NCBI GenBank assembly: GCA_021820825.1
Contig: JAKADD010000116.1
Span: forward strand, 1-7,524
Length of the DNA: 7,524 nt
Direction of reading: 5' to 3'
Source of the DNA: Bacillota bacterium
GTDB lineage: Bacteria; Bacillota; Bacilli; Alicyclobacillales; SLC66
Of this stretch, positions 6,239 through 7,524 are shown in pieces; position 1 is the first letter of the stretch, and every line of letters begins with the position of its first letter. Below the pieces are notes generated by a model that saw only the letters and a program-made list of their open reading frames with translations, was not told the origin of the DNA and made no database searches. The translations under genes were made by a program, and so were the position numbers.

Positions 6239-6282
6239 GGGAACAGACAGACAGGGAGGACAAGCCCTGTCTGTCTGTTCCC
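6239..6282. repeat. Perfect 18-bp inverted repeat (hairpin)
   Basis: GGGAACAGACAGACAGGG (6239-6256) and its exact complement (6265-6282) flank an 8-base loop, AGGACAAG. On the plus strand it is followed only by ATTTTG. It could be a terminator closing the PepSY unit, or a palindromic insertion. It insulates the toxin-antitoxin promoter from upstream transcription if it terminates. Confidence 0.75.
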
Positions 6283-6347
6283 ATTTTGAAAATATGGATG
6301 AGCGTTTCTGCCAGACCTGGACGAATCATGCCTCCCCTTTGTTCAGC

Positions 6348-6376
6348 TTGAGGGAATCGGGAGAATGGGATACAAT
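6348..6376 (+). promoter_or_regulatory. Sigma-A-like promoter of the toxin-antitoxin pair
   Basis: TTGAGG (6348-6353) and TACAAT (6371-6376) are separated by exactly 17 bases. Transcription would start near 6383, about 30 bases before the ATG at 6413. This also rules out the in-frame ATG at 6365, which lies upstream of the predicted start of the message. Confidence 0.65.
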
Positions 6377-6412
6377 GGAATTGAGATCACTGATTTCCGA
6401 TGCGAGGATGAC

Positions 6413-6715
6413 ATGTCTACACAAACTGAGATTCCGTCTGCCTTTTCACTTTTTTTCTGGGATGTCCATCTTCATGAACTGGACAGAAACCGTCATCGCA
6501 TCTTCATTATCGAAAGGTTGCTGAACGAAGGGGATCACCATGCTCTCCGCTGGCTGCTGGAGACGTATACTGAAGAAGAACTGCGCGAAGCCGTGATGAC
6601 AGCGCGCGGTCTCAATCGGAAGACAGCCCGTTACTGGCAACATTACTTTGGTTTGCGCGAGGAGGAGATGCGGTGTTTTGGAATGTTCTCGACCAACATC
6701 GCCAATCTGTACTGA
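6413..6715 (+). CDS. DUF6922-like protein, probable antitoxin of AbiEii-type toxin
   Basis: This is a 100-residue, mostly helical cytosolic protein. Its layout matches small DUF6922-type proteins that precede AbiEii nucleotidyltransferases: an FFWDV motif at 14-18, the helix RIFIIERLLNEGD at 29-41, LRWLLETYTEEELREAVMTARGLNRKTARYWQHYFG at 45-80, and a short tail. The RGLNRKTARYW stretch has a basic helical character that could contact DNA or the toxin. The start is ATG 6413, with GAGG 5 bases upstream and a promoter 37 bases before it. The last 43 bases overlap the toxin gene, which implies coupled translation and a fixed antitoxin-first order. Naming it antitoxin rests on gene order and family resemblance, not on a direct match. 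Confidence 0.75.
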   Translation: MSTQTEIPSAFSLFFWDVHLHELDRNRHRIFIIERLLNEGDHHALRWLLETYTEEELREAVMTARGLNRKTARYWQHYFGLREEEMRCFGMFSTNIANLY

Positions 6716-7311
6716 GGCAGTTGAGCATGGAACCGCCTGTTCCAGGAGCTTATTTGGCTGGGGGAACGGCGGCCGCACTGCAGGTCGGGCATCGTGAATC
6801 TATCGATTTCGATTTCTTCTCACCTACTGAAGTTCAACCCGATGACATTTCACGTGCATTGCAGGCCTCAGGTGTTTTGCTGGTAACCGATATCAAGAGG
6901 GGAACGTTTCATGGAATCTGGAACGGTGTGCAGGTAACCTGGCTGCATTACCCATTTCCCGTTATTCACGATTTTGTGAAGGCTGTAGATATGCCTGGAT
7001 TTCAGGCCGCATCGCTGACGGACATTGCACTCATGAAATTGGTTGCAGTCAGCCAAAGGGGCGCGCGCAAGGACTTTATTGATCTATATGCTATCGTGCA
7101 ACTTGGCATTTCTCTGGTTGACTTGCTCAAGCTTTTGCCGATTAAATATCCGGAAACGCAGATCAATCTCTATCACATTATTAAGAGCCTGATTTACTTT
7201 GAGGATGCGGAACGTGAACCTGAACTGCGAATGCTGCAACCGCTTCCCTGGGAATCGGTTAAATCTTTTTTTTTGGATGTCCAACGCTCGCTTGTAGATG
7301 CTCTTCACTGA
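6673..7311 (+). CDS. AbiEii/AbiGii-type nucleotidyltransferase toxin
   Basis: This is a 212-residue protein of the AbiEii nucleotidyltransferase family (PF08843 type). Known members include the toxins of AbiE phage-abortive-infection systems and MenA/MenT toxins that transfer nucleotides to tRNA. The polymerase-beta-like active site is visible: GGT at 30-32 in YLAGGTAAAL, then R41, S43, D45 and D47 in HRESIDFDFFSP. K122 (ALMKLVAV) and RGARKDFIDLYAI (129-141, with K133, D134, D137) form the second conserved block. The start is GTG 6673, with AGGAGG (6660-6665) 7 bases before it, inside the antitoxin gene. All expected catalytic residues are present, so it is likely active. Phage defence and plasmid-like maintenance are both possible roles. 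Confidence 0.88.
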   Translation: MFWNVLDQHRQSVLRQLSMEPPVPGAYLAGGTAAALQVGHRESIDFDFFSPTEVQPDDISRALQASGVLLVTDIKRGTFHGIWNGVQVTWLHYPFPVIHDFVKAVDMPGFQAASLTDIALMKLVAVSQRGARKDFIDLYAIVQLGISLVDLLKLLPIKYPETQINLYHIIKSLIYFEDAEREPELRMLQPLPWESVKSFFLDVQRSLVDALH

Positions 7312-7372
7312 TCGCTTCATCGCAGTTGGACAAGGAGACTCCGTCCTCTTGGGGGGGAGGAATTGTCTGCTC

Positions 7373-7401
7373 TTTATATATCACTAAATATCTTGTATAA
7401 T
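7373..7401 (+). promoter_or_regulatory. Promoter candidate for the tnpB-like gene
   Basis: A perfect TATAAT (7396-7401) with TTTATA (7373-7378, 4 of 6) 17 bases upstream. Transcription would start near 7408, giving a leader of about 20 bases to the ATG at 7428. Confidence 0.55.
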
Positions 7402-7412
7402 ATATCTAGTGA
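7381..7412. repeat. Inverted repeat around the tnpB-like promoter
   Basis: TCACTA (7381-7386) pairs with TAGTGA (7407-7412); after one mismatch, ATAT (7388-7391) pairs with ATAT (7402-7405). The TATAAT lies in the 10-base loop. It could be an operator or the hairpin near the left end of an IS200/IS605-type element. Confidence 0.5.
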
Positions 7413-7427
7413 ATGAAGGTGATGAAA

Positions 7428-7524
7428 ATGGAACTGACCGTTACGGCAAAACTCAAAATTCTTCCCACCATAGAACAGCAAGAACTTCTGCGCCAAGCCT
7501 TGAAAGTATACCGCGACGGCTGTA
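7428..7524 (+). CDS. tnpB: TnpB-like protein of IS200/IS605 type, first 32 residues
   Basis: Only the N terminus is in the window: MELTVTAKLKILPTIEQQEL followed by LRQALKVYRDGC. The pattern K-L-x-L-x-P-T-x-E-Q-x-x-x-L-x-x-x-L-x-x-Y-x-x-x-C is the conserved opening of TnpB proteins, RNA-guided nucleases carried by IS200/IS605-family elements and related to Cas12. Of two in-frame ATGs (7422 and 7428), the second is better placed, 6 bases after AAGGTG. No tnpA-like gene is visible upstream within the window, so this may be a TnpB-only element or have TnpA elsewhere. The catalytic part and the 3' guide-RNA region lie beyond the right edge. Confidence 0.8.
   Translation, partial: MELTVTAKLKILPTIEQQELLRQALKVYRDGC

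Noticed and set aside
6365..6412. ATG 6365 as antitoxin start
   Set aside because: It lies within the promoter spacer, upstream of the predicted transcription start, and lacks a good ribosome site compared with ATG 6413.

Overview
The window looks like a chromosomal, accessory-type stretch from a spore-former-type Gram-positive (Bacillota). This is inferred from strong AGGAGG-type ribosome binding sites, frequent TTG and GTG starts, sigma-A-like promoters and a secreted PepSY protein. An Alicyclobacillaceae-like genome would fit, but that is an impression and not something shown here.

Left two thirds (1-5312), all on the minus strand and so read right to left. In order of transcription: a 59-residue zinc-ribbon protein (5312-5133); repeat copy B; a Nudix hydrolase (4980-4507); repeat copy A; a 12-TM-type MFS exporter resembling fosmidomycin-resistance transporters (4100-2901); an aldo/keto reductase (2831-1863); an unrecognised four-helix membrane protein (1758-1240); a MarR repressor (1135-740); and a second MFS transporter cut by the left edge (638-1). 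The MarR gene has a good promoter whose -35 lies inside a perfect 9+9 bp palindrome, so the MarR-MFS pair looks like a self-repressed efflux operon. MFS exporter, aldo/keto reductase and membrane protein are closely spaced and may be one transcript.

Right third (5470-7524), all on the plus strand: a signal-peptide PepSY gene interrupted by one in-frame TAA; two hairpins; a well-formed promoter driving an overlapping two-gene toxin-antitoxin module (DUF6922-like protein plus AbiEii-type nucleotidyltransferase); and the first 32 codons of a TnpB-like IS200/IS605 RNA-guided nuclease running off the right edge.

The least explained signal is a pair of about 107-bp palindromic elements in inverted orientation on either side of the Nudix gene. 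Their 31-nt central loop is nearly invariant, while the stem differs by paired, compensating substitutions. This suggests a structured RNA or single-stranded-DNA element. Limits: family names come from motif recognition by eye, and promoter and operator calls are pattern matches only.
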